From Candidatus Caccousia avicola (GTDB taxonomy: Bacteria; Bacillota; Clostridia; Oscillospirales; Acutalibacteraceae), in assembly GCA_018712435.1 (NCBI GenBank), contig DVGZ01000125.1:1-46760 (forward strand): a DNA stretch of 46,760 nucleotides, written 5' to 3'. A program made the position numbers and the translations under genes. This document shows positions 35,052-46,017 of the stretch, one piece after another (position 1 is the stretch's first letter; each line of letters opens with the position of its first letter). The notes beneath the pieces were generated by a model. That model searched no databases and had not been told where the DNA came from. It saw nothing but the letters and a program-made list of their open reading frames with translations.

Positions 35052-35192
35052 GAGATCACATAAAAAACATCTGGGGCTGTGTAAATTCGTGCCCGCAGAG
35101 TGTCTGTCATGGCGCCCGTTTTTCGTCCGCACAGCGGCCGCAGGCGCGCGAAATGCCCACTGCAAGGCGTGTAGGGCAGGAAGGAAAAAATC

Positions 35193-35663
35193 ATGAAATG
35201 TCCATATTGCAGCTATGAAGAGAGCAAGGTCGTCGATTCCCGCCCTACGGATGAGGGCGAACGGATCCGCCGCAGACGCGAATGTCTGAAATGCGGAAAA
35301 CGCTTCACTACCTACGAGGTGGTGGAAACCGTCCCTGTTGTGGTCATCAAGAAGGATCGGTCGCGGGAAACCTTTGATCGGAACAAGCTTCTCAACGGCC
35401 TTCTTCGCGCTTGCGAAAAACGCCCTGTCTCCCTTGACACACTGGAAAAGGTCGTTGACGAAATTCAAAACACACTGCAAAACTCTCTGGAACGCGAGGT
35501 TCCTTCCAGCCGGATCGGAAAGTATGCTATGGATCGGCTCAAGGATATCGACGAAGTGGCTTACGTCCGCTTTGCTTCGGTTTACCGTCAATTCAAAGAC
35601 ATTCACAGCTTTATGGAAGAACTGAGCGAGCTGATCAAGAACAAAGGCGAAACAAAAGCTTGA
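35193..35663 (+). CDS. nrdR: Transcriptional regulator NrdR
   Basis: A 156-residue repressor of ribonucleotide reductase genes. The N-terminal zinc ribbon has CPYC (3-6) and CLKC (31-34) and is followed by RFTTYE; residues about 49-139 form the ATP-cone that senses ATP/dATP ([20 protein letters not shown]). It is alone between a promoter and a strong terminator. In many Firmicutes nrdR follows dnaB or spore genes; here it follows DUF4363. SD GGAAGG precedes the ATG. Confidence 0.97.
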   Translation: MKCPYCSYEESKVVDSRPTDEGERIRRRRECLKCGKRFTTYEVVETVPVVVIKKDRSRETFDRNKLLNGLLRACEKRPVSLDTLEKVVDEIQNTLQNSLEREVPSSRIGKYAMDRLKDIDEVAYVRFASVYRQFKDIHSFMEELSELIKNKGETKA

Positions 35664-35681
35664 ATTTTAACAAAATAATTT

Positions 35682-35718
35682 GGGGCCGGATGTCTTTGAT
35701 GACATCCGGCCCCTTTTT
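35682..35718. terminator. Terminator of nrdR
   Basis: A perfect 13-bp stem (35682-35694 with 35701-35713), a 6-base loop and TTTTT follow nrdR. It may also stop transcription from the convergent pepF. Confidence 0.92.
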
Positions 35719-35735
35719 GGAGACTCTGTTTCAGA

Positions 35736-37427
35736 TTACAGCTGATTTGCGTCGATCCAATCGCTGACCGCTTTGGCCACCGGAGCAAGGGAACCGTCTG
35801 TAAACGGAACCACCAGCCCCGCGCTTCTGACCAGATCCGCATACGTCTGGGTTCCGGCCTTGTCCACCAGGGCCAGATACCGCTGCCAGGCATCCTTCGG
35901 ATCCTTCAGGAACGCGGCAAAGAATTGCAGCGCCACCGTCTGCGCCAGGCAGTAGTCAATATAATAGAACGGATACTGATAAATATGGAGCTGACGCTGC
36001 CAGCCCGCGCCGCGGCCATAGAAGGGCATTCCCTCCATGTTATTCCAGGGACGGTATTTCTTCTCCAGCTTCAGCCATTCCTCGTTGCGCTGCTCGGGGG
36101 TCAGCTCCGGATGGCTGTACACAATGTGCTGGAACTCGTCCACCATGCAGCCGTAAGGCAGGAAGCCAAGCGCGTCCTCCGCATGATACAGCGCATACTT
36201 ACCGGTCTGCGGCCCGAAGAACAGATGATGCCAGGGAGTGGTCAAAAACTCCATGCTCATGCTATGGATCTCACAGCTTTCCAGACCGGGTCCCTGCAAT
36301 TCACCGGGGAGATCTTGCTGCATGGCACGGTACGCCTGGAACGCGTGGCCCGCCTCGTGGGTCAGCACATCCACGTCCCCGGAGGTACCGTTGAAGTTGC
36401 TGAAAATAAAGGGGGCTTTCAGCGTCGGGAAATGGGTGCAATATCCTCCCGGCGCTTTGCCCGGACGGCTCAGAACATCCAGCAGTTCGTTGTCCATCAG
36501 GAAATCAATAAATTCCGCCGTCTCGGGGCTCAGCTCACGGTACATGGTGCGGCCGGCCGCCAGAATCTCCTCCGGGGTGCCGGTGGGATTCGGGTTGCCG
36601 TCGGCAAAATACAGGGCGCTGTCGTAGAATTTCGGATCGGTCAGACCGCAGCGCTCCACCTGCCGCGCCTTCATGCGGGCCACCAGCGGCACCACGTCGC
36701 GCACCACCTGATTGCGGTAGGCTTCTACCTCCTCGCGGCCATAGCCGAGACGCTGCATGCGCAGATAGGACAGCGGAACGTAGTTTTCATACCCCATTGC
36801 ACGGGCCTGCTCGTTGCGGTTCTCAATCAGCTTGGTATACAGCTCATCAAATTCCGCCTGATGATCGTCGAAGAATTTCCCCTCCGCTTCATAAGCGGCT
36901 TTGCGCACCGCGCGATCGGTGCTCTGCTTGTAGGGTCCAAGCTTCGGCAACGGCAGGGTCTGCCCCTCAAATTCCACCATCGCGGAAGCATACAGCTTTT
37001 GATACTGGCTGACCAGAGCGTTTTCCTTCTGCATCAGCGGCAGAATCTCCGGGATGGCACAGCGCACGCTCTGCTCAAGCTTATCCAGGTAGATCTGGCC
37101 GTACCGATCGGCCAGGGCCTGCTTGTGCGGATTGGCCAGCACCGCACGGGAGAAAGCCAGCCCCTTGTCGTTGAAGCGGGGACTGTTTTCATCGTAGAAG
37201 TCATTTTCCTTCGCGTAGAACTCGTCCTTGGTATTGATCGAATACCGTACATAGGACAGGCTGGAATCCGTCATAAACTGCTGGCACAGCTTGTCACATT
37301 CGTCACAGACCGCCAGCAGCTCTTCCCCGCTCGCGGCATTGGCAGCCTGAGCTGTCAGCTCATCCAGACGGGCAAGCATCCCTTCCAAATCCGGACGAAC
37401 ATACTCAATCTGAGAAAAAGGTTTCAT
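35736..37427 (-). CDS. M3-family oligoendopeptidase (PepF type)
   Basis: A 563-residue cytosolic zinc metallopeptidase of family M3. The metal motif HEAGH is at residues 357-361 with the third ligand Glu in the SCEIHSMSMEFL segment downstream; the rest of the chain is helical as in oligoendopeptidase F. It degrades short peptides, typically 7-13 residues. Its subclade is the M3 oligoendopeptidase common in gut Clostridia. The start ATG at 37427 follows GGAAAGGA. It is preceded by a highly structured leader of about 165 bases (see the leader entry). Confidence 0.93.
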   Translation of the reverse strand: MKPFSQIEYVRPDLEGMLARLDELTAQAANAASGEELLAVCDECDKLCQQFMTDSSLSYVRYSINTKDEFYAKENDFYDENSPRFNDKGLAFSRAVLANPHKQALADRYGQIYLDKLEQSVRCAIPEILPLMQKENALVSQYQKLYASAMVEFEGQTLPLPKLGPYKQSTDRAVRKAAYEAEGKFFDDHQAEFDELYTKLIENRNEQARAMGYENYVPLSYLRMQRLGYGREEVEAYRNQVVRDVVPLVARMKARQVERCGLTDPKFYDSALYFADGNPNPTGTPEEILAAGRTMYRELSPETAEFIDFLMDNELLDVLSRPGKAPGGYCTHFPTLKAPFIFSNFNGTSGDVDVLTHEAGHAFQAYRAMQQDLPGELQGPGLESCEIHSMSMEFLTTPWHHLFFGPQTGKYALYHAEDALGFLPYGCMVDEFQHIVYSHPELTPEQRNEEWLKLEKKYRPWNNMEGMPFYGRGAGWQRQLHIYQYPFYYIDYCLAQTVALQFFAAFLKDPKDAWQRYLALVDKAGTQTYADLVRSAGLVVPFTDGSLAPVAKAVSDWIDANQL

Positions 37428-37605
37428 GATACAAATCCTTTCCGGCGCGGAACACGCGCCTTGTGATATTGCTCTTAGTCATAGGGGCAATTCACGCACG
37501 CATCGGGCAAACCCGACACCCGGCTGGTGTGGGTCCGTGAGCGCTTCGCGCAAGACGGCTCAGCGGGCTGTTGTGTGCAGGTTCAATCTTCCTGCGGACA
37601 TTATA
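37428..37605 (-). promoter_or_regulatory. Promoter and hairpin-rich leader of the oligoendopeptidase gene
   Basis: On the minus strand a TATAAT (37600-37605) lies just after the pyrG stop; the -35 is poor. The leader that follows can form at least five local hairpins: GCAGG/CCTGC, CCGT/ACGG enclosing GCGC-GAA-GCGC, ACACC/GGTGT, TCGGG/CCCGA and GGCGCG/CGCGCC, the last ending just before the ribosome binding site. A longer imperfect stem GTGA-TTGC/GCAA-TCAC sits before the last. No known riboswitch consensus is recognised. Confidence 0.5.
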
Positions 37606-37636
37606 CCATGATCCTTTTATAAAGGAAAGAGCGTGT

Positions 37637-40859
<3,223 letters not shown>

Positions 40860-40954
40860 CTTTCTTCATCCTTTCCTCTCACCAGGCTGACTCGGGATGC
40901 ACTTCGCGCCCTGCTCTCAGCCTTTTCTTCTGCTCCATAGCCGCCATTCAATGA

Positions 40955-41026
40955 TCAAAGGCAATTACCGGATGGGATAGGGAAAAAAGAAGGTGTTTTC
41001 TCTCGCCGCTTCATGTTCCACCGCAT
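40955..41026 (-). CDS. Possible leader peptide of asnB (23 codons)
   Basis: A short ORF starting ATG CGG TGG AAC, with AAGGAGG (41034-41040) 7 bases upstream, the best SD in this part. The product is rich in Lys/Arg at the start and Phe/Pro in the middle, with two Asn codons (4 and 21). It lies between a terminator and asnB on the same strand. It may be a leader peptide acting on asnB translation or a small independent protein. I recognise no family; expression is unproven. Confidence 0.45.
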   Translation of the reverse strand: MRWNMKRREKTPSFFPIPSGNCL

Positions 41027-41049
41027 GCGGGCTCCTCCTTCCGCAACGC

Positions 41050-41095
41050 AAAAAAGGCGTCCGCGAGAGCCGTTTCCGGCTTCGCGGACGCCTTT
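41050..41095 (-). terminator. Strong terminator upstream of asnB
   Basis: On the minus strand a 14-bp stem (41053-41066 with 41082-41095) is topped by GCCG/CGGC and followed by six T. It may end the spoIIGA-sigE transcript or, as a promoter-like sequence lies just before it, act as an attenuator or end a short RNA. Confidence 0.88.
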
Positions 41096-41116
41096 GTCCT
41101 GCAATAAGCTGTTCTT

Positions 41117-41146
41117 ATTATAGCGGATTTCTTCGGCAGCGCGCAA
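41117..41146 (-). promoter_or_regulatory. Possible promoter before the asnB terminator
   Basis: Minus-strand TTGCGC (41141-41146), 18 bases, perfect TATAAT (41117-41122). The start site would be near 41110, so the terminator begins about 15 bases into the transcript. Confidence 0.5.
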
Positions 41147-41209
41147 GAGTATTTTGCAAAATCATTTCTTCTATCCTGCAAAAATTTTTAGAAACATACG
41201 CCAAAAGCA

Positions 41210-41938
41210 TCATCCGACCCGCTCGAGATCGTGCCGCAGCCGCTCAATGATCCGCTTCTCCAACCGAGAAATATAGGACTGAGAGATCCCCAGCGTATCC
41301 GCCACCTCCTTCTGCGTGTGCTCCTGCGCCCGCCCCAGGCCAAAGCGAAGCTCCATGATTTTCCGCTCTCTCGGCGGTAAATGGGAAACCGCGGTGAGAA
41401 GCAGGTTTCGTTCCACCTCCTGCTCAATGCCCAGATTGACCGCATCCTGATCGCTTCCCAGCACATCGGAGAGCAAAAGCTCGTTCCCGTCCCAGTCCAC
41501 ATTTAAAGGATCGTCGATCGAAACCTCGTTGCGAAGCTGGGAGTTTTTGCGCAGGAACATCAGAATCTCATTTTCAATGCAGCGGGAGGCGTAGGTGGCT
41601 AACTTAATGTTGCGCTCCGGGCAAAAGGTGTTCACCGCCTTGATCAGTCCAATCGTGCCGATGGAGATCAGATCCTCCATGCCCGCCCCGCTGGAATCAA
41701 ATTTCTTGGCTATGTAAACGACCAGGCGCAGATTATGCGTGATGAGCGGTTCCCGGGCGTTTTCCACTCCCTCCCGGACGCGCTGCATCACCTCCGCTTC
41801 CTGCGCGGGCGTCAGAGGCGGCGGAAGCGTCTCCGGCCCGTTGATGTAGTGAACGTCCTGCGTCCATCCCAGCCGCGCTTTCCAGCCAAGAAACCGCCGC
41901 GCCAGCCGGCGCACCCACTCCAAAATAAACTTTTTCAT
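41210..41938 (-). CDS. sigE: Sporulation sigma factor sigma-E
   Basis: A 242-residue sigma-70-family factor for early mother-cell transcription. The N-terminal 28 or so residues ([15 protein letters not shown] ...) form the membrane-binding pro-sequence ahead of DVHYING, the processing region. Region 2 has [18 protein letters not shown] and [14 protein letters not shown]; region 4 ends with [13 protein letters not shown]. SpoIIGA, encoded 74 bases upstream, cleaves the pro-sequence. The ATG at 41938 has AAGGAGG 5 bases upstream. The sigG gene that often follows sigE is not here; asnB follows instead after a terminator. Confidence 0.97.
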   Translation of the reverse strand: MKKFILEWVRRLARRFLGWKARLGWTQDVHYINGPETLPPPLTPAQEAEVMQRVREGVENAREPLITHNLRLVVYIAKKFDSSGAGMEDLISIGTIGLIKAVNTFCPERNIKLATYASRCIENEILMFLRKNSQLRNEVSIDDPLNVDWDGNELLLSDVLGSDQDAVNLGIEQEVERNLLLTAVSHLPPRERKIMELRFGLGRAQEHTQKEVADTLGISQSYISRLEKRIIERLRHDLERVG

Positions 41939-42012
41939 TTCCCCTCCTTGCCGCTGCCGGTGAAGCGGCGTCCCACGGGGCCTCCGGCCAGAATCAGGCT
42001 CGGGACGTTCCT

Positions 42013-42825
42013 TTATTCCAAAAGAGACGGGTTCAGCAAAGCGCGAAATCCATCCTGTGAAACCGGCTGCTCGCTGACGGCTATGTACACCTGCGGCGGC
42101 TTCGTTACCTTTCCGGCGCACTCGATCATCAGGCTTTCCGGACGGAAGGCATGCAATAAACCGCTGCCGGATACGGTATGGTAGGGAACCAGGCGGCATC
42201 CCTCCTCCTGCGGCGGAATCAGCGCGGCAACCGCTTCCGCGTCCGCGACAATAACGGGAGCGCCGGAAAACGGCTCGGTCAGGCTGTTTCCCGTATCCAC
42301 CCGCGCGGAAAATGAGACGCTTGCCCCCGCGCTGGTGGCGCTGACACGGCAGAGAAGGGCTTTCGGCTCCTCGCGTCCCGTCAGACGCTGGATCAAGCGA
42401 ACGGCTCCATACGCCAGGACGGTAGCCGCCAAAAAAACGACAGGCGAAAGATTGAAATAGACCACGGAATTGCGAATCAGAATCCCCTGTGCAGACGTCA
42501 GATACCAGAAGGCCAGCAGGAAACCGGCAAAAGCAAAATTCACCAGATAAAATGCCGTCACCCCGCGCAGCAGCAGCTTGGGCGATCGCAGCGGATACGC
42601 CGCAAGCATGATAATCGCGGAAACCGCCAAACGGCACAGCAGGGACAGGATCGAAGGAAGCGGCGGCGCCAGGATGGTGAGAGAATACAGCGCGCCGATG
42701 GCCGCCCCTCCCACAAGCCGGAGACGCCGCACTGTCAGATGAAGGAATCTCCCCACCGCCAGAAGCAGAAAATAATTGATAAACAGATTCAGCCCCAGCA
42801 GAACATCCACATACACCACCTGCAC
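42013..42825 (-). CDS. spoIIGA: Sigma-E processing peptidase SpoIIGA
   Basis: A 270-residue membrane-bound aspartic protease. The N-terminal half has about five membrane helices (residues 1-145); the C-terminal half has the catalytic Asp177 in VDTGNSL, which matches the D-T-G-N motif of B. subtilis SpoIIGA. It dimerises and cleaves pro-sigma-E after a forespore signal (SpoIIR). The start is a GTG at 42825 after a G-rich SD. Homology is strong in the protease part and weaker in the membrane part, as usual. Confidence 0.95.
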   Translation of the reverse strand: MQVVYVDVLLGLNLFINYFLLLAVGRFLHLTVRRLRLVGGAAIGALYSLTILAPPLPSILSLLCRLAVSAIIMLAAYPLRSPKLLLRGVTAFYLVNFAFAGFLLAFWYLTSAQGILIRNSVVYFNLSPVVFLAATVLAYGAVRLIQRLTGREEPKALLCRVSATSAGASVSFSARVDTGNSLTEPFSGAPVIVADAEAVAALIPPQEEGCRLVPYHTVSGSGLLHAFRPESLMIECAGKVTKPPQVYIAVSEQPVSQDGFRALLNPSLLE

Positions 42826-42851
42826 AGCCCCGCCCCCTTTGCGCTTCTCTT

Positions 42852-42886
42852 ATTATAGGAGGGACACGGCATACATTTTGTCACAA
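42852..42886 (-). promoter_or_regulatory. spoIIGA-sigE promoter with possible Spo0A box
   Basis: A perfect TATAAT (42852-42857 on the minus strand) lies 26 bases before the GTG. TTGTGA (42881-42886) lies 23 bases further up, and GACAAA (42877-42882) resembles part of a Spo0A box overlapping the -35 position. This long spacing with an 0A site recalls the B. subtilis spoIIG promoter. It is a match by eye only. Confidence 0.45.
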
Positions 42887-42939
42887 AAAAGGCCGCGCGC
42901 AAAATTGTCCGGGTTTCCCCGTCCCTTTTGCGCGCGGCC
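42885..42939 (-). terminator. Terminator of ndoA
   Basis: A perfect 14-bp stem (42891-42904 with 42926-42939) followed on the minus strand by six T lies 15 bases after the ndoA stop. It isolates ndoA from spoIIGA; its T tract overlaps the possible Spo0A site. Confidence 0.92.
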
Positions 42940-42953
42940 CGCCGAACAGCCGC

Positions 42954-43322
42954 CTATGTAGCGCGGCGGCCGTTCCCGGCGTCAAGCCCAAAGCTGATTG
43001 ACAGCGCCTGATCCACCCGATCCATACTGCCGGAATCCAAGCGTCCCATCCGCTCTTTCAAGCGGTGCTTGTCAATGGTTCTCACCTGTTCCAGAAGGAC
43101 AATCGAATCCCGGGATAATCCCGTGGTTTGGGAGTCAAGCAAAATGTGCGTGGGAAGCTTTGCCTTGCCCCTCTGGCTGGTGATCGCGGCGGCAATCACA
43201 GTGGGGCTGAAACGATTTCCCACGTCATTCTGAACAATCAGCACGGGGCGAACTCCTCCCTGTTCGGAGCCAACCACCGGGCTTAAATCGGCATAATAAA
43301 TATCGCCTCTTCGTATACTCAC
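42954..43322 (-). CDS. ndoA: MazF/EndoA-type mRNA endonuclease toxin
   Basis: A 122-residue PemK/MazF-family ribonuclease. It aligns with B. subtilis EndoA along its length: [20 protein letters not shown] with catalytic Arg region, [20 protein letters not shown] and [13 protein letters not shown]. It cleaves mRNA at short sequence motifs. The GTG at 43322 is preferred because GGAG lies 10 bases upstream and it matches the EndoA N-terminus; a GTG at 43331 is possible. In Bacillus the antitoxin gene ndoAI and alr lie upstream; neither is here, and the 200 bases upstream hold no ORF big enough for the antitoxin. A promoter and terminator make it a single-gene unit. Confidence 0.9.
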   Translation of the reverse strand: MSIRRGDIYYADLSPVVGSEQGGVRPVLIVQNDVGNRFSPTVIAAAITSQRGKAKLPTHILLDSQTTGLSRDSIVLLEQVRTIDKHRLKERMGRLDSGSMDRVDQALSISFGLDAGNGRRAT

Positions 43323-43350
43323 TTTTTTCACACTCCGCTATGCAAAGTTT

Positions 43351-43360
43351 CGTTCGAACG
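43351..43360. repeat. Palindrome CGTTCGAACG in the ndoA leader
   Basis: A perfect 10-bp palindrome about 30 bases before the ndoA start; a GGGGAT/ATCCCC hairpin lies further up (43397-43422). Possible operator or RNA structure controlling the toxin. Confidence 0.35.
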
Positions 43361-43430
43361 TACTCTTATTTTTGTCTGTTCTGTTTTCGATTATGCGGGG
43401 ATTGAAATTCTTTTCCATCCCCACTGCTCC

Positions 43431-43460
43431 ATAATATTACCCGCGGCGCGCAAATGACAA
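43431..43460 (-). promoter_or_regulatory. Possible promoter of ndoA
   Basis: Minus-strand TTGTCA (43455-43460), 18 bases, TATTAT (43431-43436). The start would be near 43424, giving a leader of about 100 bases. Confidence 0.5.
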
Positions 43461-43480
43461 TTTTCTCGTGCGGCAGAACA

Positions 43481-43524
43481 AAGCGCCGCACGGCTCAGAG
43501 GTTCTTCCGAGCCTGCGGCGCTTT
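43481..43524 (-). terminator. Hairpin after the lipoprotein gene
   Basis: A 15-bp stem with one bulged C (43481-43496 with 43509-43524) immediately follows the lipoprotein stop on the minus strand; the tail TTTGTTCTG is only moderately T-rich. It probably terminates the lipoprotein/nnrD transcript. Confidence 0.7.
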
Positions 43525-44004
43525 TCAGGAATCATACTCATAAAATCGGGCTGTCAGGCCCACCTGCGGAACCGTCAGCTCCTGAAGCCGCCCTGTCTCC
43601 GGATCCGCCTCCACCGTGTAGGTTCTTCCCTCCAGACTCCCCTCAAAGGAGCCGGATGCAACCGCGGTGAGACTGCCCTTCTTATGGAGAGCGTCAAGAT
43701 AACGGTTCAGCTGAACGGCAAAGCTGCTTTCCGGAAGCGGACAGCTTTCGCTGACCGACTCCAGACCCGCGCAGGTCTGGGAAAAAAATTCCCCCTGCCA
43801 ATGATAGCCTATCAGAGGGGTGCGGACAGTGACAACGCCGGGGCCCTGCCGTTCGATACGGCAATCATACGTCTCCCCCGCGTATTCCACGGAAACACGG
43901 CAGCAAAAGGACAACAGCAGTTCCTCCTGTGTCATGCGCTTCTCTGTGCAGCCCGGAAGACAAAGCATCCCCAGCATCGCCATGAGCGCAAGCAGCCTGC
44001 GCAT
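43525..44004 (-). CDS. Lipoprotein in the YdcC/GerS position
   Basis: A 159-residue exported lipoprotein: signal MRRLLALMAMLGMLCLPGC with lipobox LPGC. The mature part is about 140 residues of beta-rich sequence with four further Cys close to the start. It is encoded between nnrD and ndoA, the place of ydcC in B. subtilis (a LolA-like sporulation lipoprotein) and related to the position of gerS beside alr in C. difficile. Sequence similarity is not obvious by eye, and it is shorter than those proteins, so the function stays open. Start chosen at 44004 because GGAGGG lies 6-7 bases upstream. Confidence 0.7.
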   Translation of the reverse strand: MRRLLALMAMLGMLCLPGCTEKRMTQEELLLSFCCRVSVEYAGETYDCRIERQGPGVVTVRTPLIGYHWQGEFFSQTCAGLESVSESCPLPESSFAVQLNRYLDALHKKGSLTAVASGSFEGSLEGRTYTVEADPETGRLQELTVPQVGLTARFYEYDS

Positions 44005-44025
44005 CCGCATCCCTCCCCGATCGTC

Positions 44026-45564
44026 TCAGCGCCCGATTTCCAGGAACAGTCCGGGCAGCTCCTCGATCAGATCGCCCGGCAGCATAGCCGTCTGCGACAG
44101 CCGCGCGGCACAGCGATCTCCCGCCATTCCATGCAGCCACACACCGGCGGCAGCCGCCTGTGCGGGTGCGCAGCCCTGCACCAGCAAAGCGCCGATCAGC
44201 CCTGCCAGAACATCCCCGGATCCACCTCTCGCCATGCCCGCGTTGCCGGTCTGGTTTACCCAGGCATGCCCGGACGGCTCCGCTACAATCGTGCCCGCTC
44301 CCTTCAAAACCAGCACCACCTGATACTCCCGCGCGAATTCACGGGCCGATTCCAGACGGTGAAGCTGAATCTCCGCAACGCTGCGGCCCGTCAGACGGGC
44401 CATTTCGCCGGGATGGGGCGTCAGCACCAGAGGAGCCTGAACTGTTTTCAGTATATCTATATTCCGCGCCAGAAGATTTATGCCGTCCGCGTCGATGACG
44501 ATCGGCTTTTCCGCCCCCATCAGGCACTGGCGGAACAGCGCCGAGGATTCGCGGTTTGTGCTGAGACCGCACCCGAGCACCATAGCGTCCGCCTTGCGCA
44601 GCGCTTCGGCCAGCGACCGCTGGGAATCCTCCGTCAGCGTTCCGGGAGCGGAGTAATCCAGGAGCGTGTAAATCGCTTCGGCAGCCTGCCCCGCGACAAT
44701 CTGGTAAATGGAGCGCGGCAAAACCGCGTTGACCAGACCCGCGCCGCCCCGCAGAGCGGCACGCACGCAAAGGGACGCGGCCCCCGCCATTCCCTCGCTG
44801 CCACACAGACAGAACAGGCGGCCATAGTCGCCCTTGTTGCTCTCCGGGTTGCGGGGCTTGAGGGCTTGCAGAGCCGTCTCACGATCCGTCACCTCCAGCG
44901 GCGATTCCTGGGAATTGATCAGCGAAAGATCAATTCCGATCGGCACCACCACCACCTGACCGCAGCAGCCCTTGGCGGGCTGAAGCAGGTGGCCGTTTTT
45001 AAGCGTGGAAAACGAAACGGTATAGTCGGCCATCACGCACGGCCCTTCCACCGCTCCGGTATCGCAGTTCACCCCGCTGGGCACATCAAGCGCCAGCGTA
45101 ACGCCCCGGCTCTCCGAGGCGGCGCGGAACACCGGCTCCATAAACTCCGGCGCGCTGCCGTGAAAGCCCACGCCGTACACCGCGTCAAGGATAAAGTCGG
45201 AGGTTTCCAGCATGGACGGCAGATACCCGGAAGCATCCTCATAGCGAAGCACCTTCACGCCGGTATCGTCCAAACGGGAGAGCATCTGCGCCGCGTTGTC
45301 CGTGGTCGGCTCCCCCTGCATGAGGATCACCACCACCTGCGCGCCGCATTCACGCAGACGGCGCGCGGCGACAAAGCCGTCTCCGCCGTTGTTGCCATGG
45401 CCGCAGAGCACCACGCAGCGCTTCTGCTCCAGATCGTATTTTTTGCGCAGGAAACGCACCGCGGCTCCGCCCGCGTTCTCCATCAGATCCAGGAGACTGG
45501 CTCCCGCCTGCACGGCCCGTTCCTCCAGACGGCGCGACTGTGCCGCGCCAAGCACTTTCATCAT
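44026..45564 (-). CDS. Bifunctional NAD(P)H-hydrate epimerase/dehydratase
   Basis: A 512-residue repair enzyme for damaged (hydrated) NADH and NADPH. The N-terminal YjeF epimerase domain (1-215) has GHGNNGGDGFVAARRL; the C-terminal ADP-dependent dehydratase domain (about 230-512) has the ribokinase-like NPESNKGDYG-type segment, LTPHPGEMARL and GSGDVLAGLIGALL. Two adjacent Met codons start it; GAGGAGG lies 8 bases before the first. It follows acpS across a hairpin, the same order as in many Firmicutes (nnrD beside acpS). Confidence 0.95.
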   Translation of the reverse strand: MMKVLGAAQSRRLEERAVQAGASLLDLMENAGGAAVRFLRKKYDLEQKRCVVLCGHGNNGGDGFVAARRLRECGAQVVVILMQGEPTTDNAAQMLSRLDDTGVKVLRYEDASGYLPSMLETSDFILDAVYGVGFHGSAPEFMEPVFRAASESRGVTLALDVPSGVNCDTGAVEGPCVMADYTVSFSTLKNGHLLQPAKGCCGQVVVVPIGIDLSLINSQESPLEVTDRETALQALKPRNPESNKGDYGRLFCLCGSEGMAGAASLCVRAALRGGAGLVNAVLPRSIYQIVAGQAAEAIYTLLDYSAPGTLTEDSQRSLAEALRKADAMVLGCGLSTNRESSALFRQCLMGAEKPIVIDADGINLLARNIDILKTVQAPLVLTPHPGEMARLTGRSVAEIQLHRLESAREFAREYQVVLVLKGAGTIVAEPSGHAWVNQTGNAGMARGGSGDVLAGLIGALLVQGCAPAQAAAAGVWLHGMAGDRCAARLSQTAMLPGDLIEELPGLFLEIGR

Positions 45565-45609
45565 AAAAACTTCCTCCTCTGCTTCGGCTGTCACGCTGCG
45601 GAAAACTGC

Positions 45610-45643
45610 AAAAACGCCGGCCGCCTTACAACGGCAGCCGGCG
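45610..45643 (-). terminator. Terminator between acpS and nnrD
   Basis: CGCCGGC (45615-45621) pairs with GCCGGCG (45637-45643), with additional GCC/GGC pairs inside, and TTTTT follows on the minus strand. It lies just after acpS, so nnrD expression may depend on read-through. Confidence 0.75.
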
Positions 45644-45648
45644 CTCCC

Positions 45649-46017
45649 TCAGCTTTTTTGTTCCGCCGCGGCCACCACCGCAGCATAGTTTTTCGTATGT
45701 GTCACACTGACGGAAAAGCACAGCCCTCTTTCCTCTGCCATCCGCAGCGCGGATCCGCTCAGGAAAAGATACGGCCGGCCCGAAGGCTCCCGAAGGAGCT
45801 GAACCTCCGTCAAAAGGAACCCCCGAATCCCTGTGCCAAGCGCTTTCCCAAACGCTTCCTTTGCACAAAAGCACGCCGCGGCGCTCTGCGCGGGAAAACC
45901 GCGCGCGGAAAGCTGTTCCCTTTCCTGCATTCCAAACACCCGCTCCACAAAGCGTGGATTTTGCAGCGAACGGCGGATCCGGTCAATCTCCAACAAATCG
46001 AGACCGAGGGCAATCAT
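45649..46017 (-). CDS. acpS: Holo-[acyl-carrier-protein] synthase
   Basis: A 122-residue 4'-phosphopantetheinyl transferase that activates acyl carrier protein. The Mg-binding GLDLLEIDRI motif is at residues 5-14 and the second motif, AKEAFGKALGTG, at about 52-63; the C-terminal SVTHTKNYAAV is also typical. The ATG overlaps the upstream stop by 4 bases (ATGA). Position beside nnrD is conserved. Confidence 0.96.
   Translation of the reverse strand: MIALGLDLLEIDRIRRSLQNPRFVERVFGMQEREQLSARGFPAQSAAACFCAKEAFGKALGTGIRGFLLTEVQLLREPSGRPYLFLSGSALRMAEERGLCFSVSVTHTKNYAAVVAAAEQKS

Larger units (their letters stand above)
40860..41209 (-). promoter_or_regulatory. Long asnB upstream region
   Basis: 350 bases between asnB and sigE. 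In the minus direction it holds, in order, an AT-rich tail after sigE, a promoter (41117-41146), a strong terminator (41050-41095), a 23-codon ORF with perfect SD (40955-41026) and a second unproven ORF reading MEQKKRLRAG before asnB. T-box landmarks are missing. Confidence 0.55.

Noticed and set aside
35109-35174. A 21-codon ORF in the nrdR leader
   Set aside because: No ribosome binding site and no clear reason for translation.
37500-37520. GGGCAAACCC resembling the core of a cyclic-di-GMP riboswitch on the plus strand
   Set aside because: The rest of the class I fold is missing and the strand is opposite to the downstream gene.
40990-41040. T-box-like GGTGGAAC upstream of asnB
   Set aside because: The full T-box sequence, specifier loop and antiterminator/terminator pair are absent, and the terminator lies upstream of this motif.
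41939-42637. Extension of the sigE frame upstream to a 475-codon protein
   Set aside because: The extra part overlaps spoIIGA in another frame; sigE has a perfect SD and conserved start at 41938.
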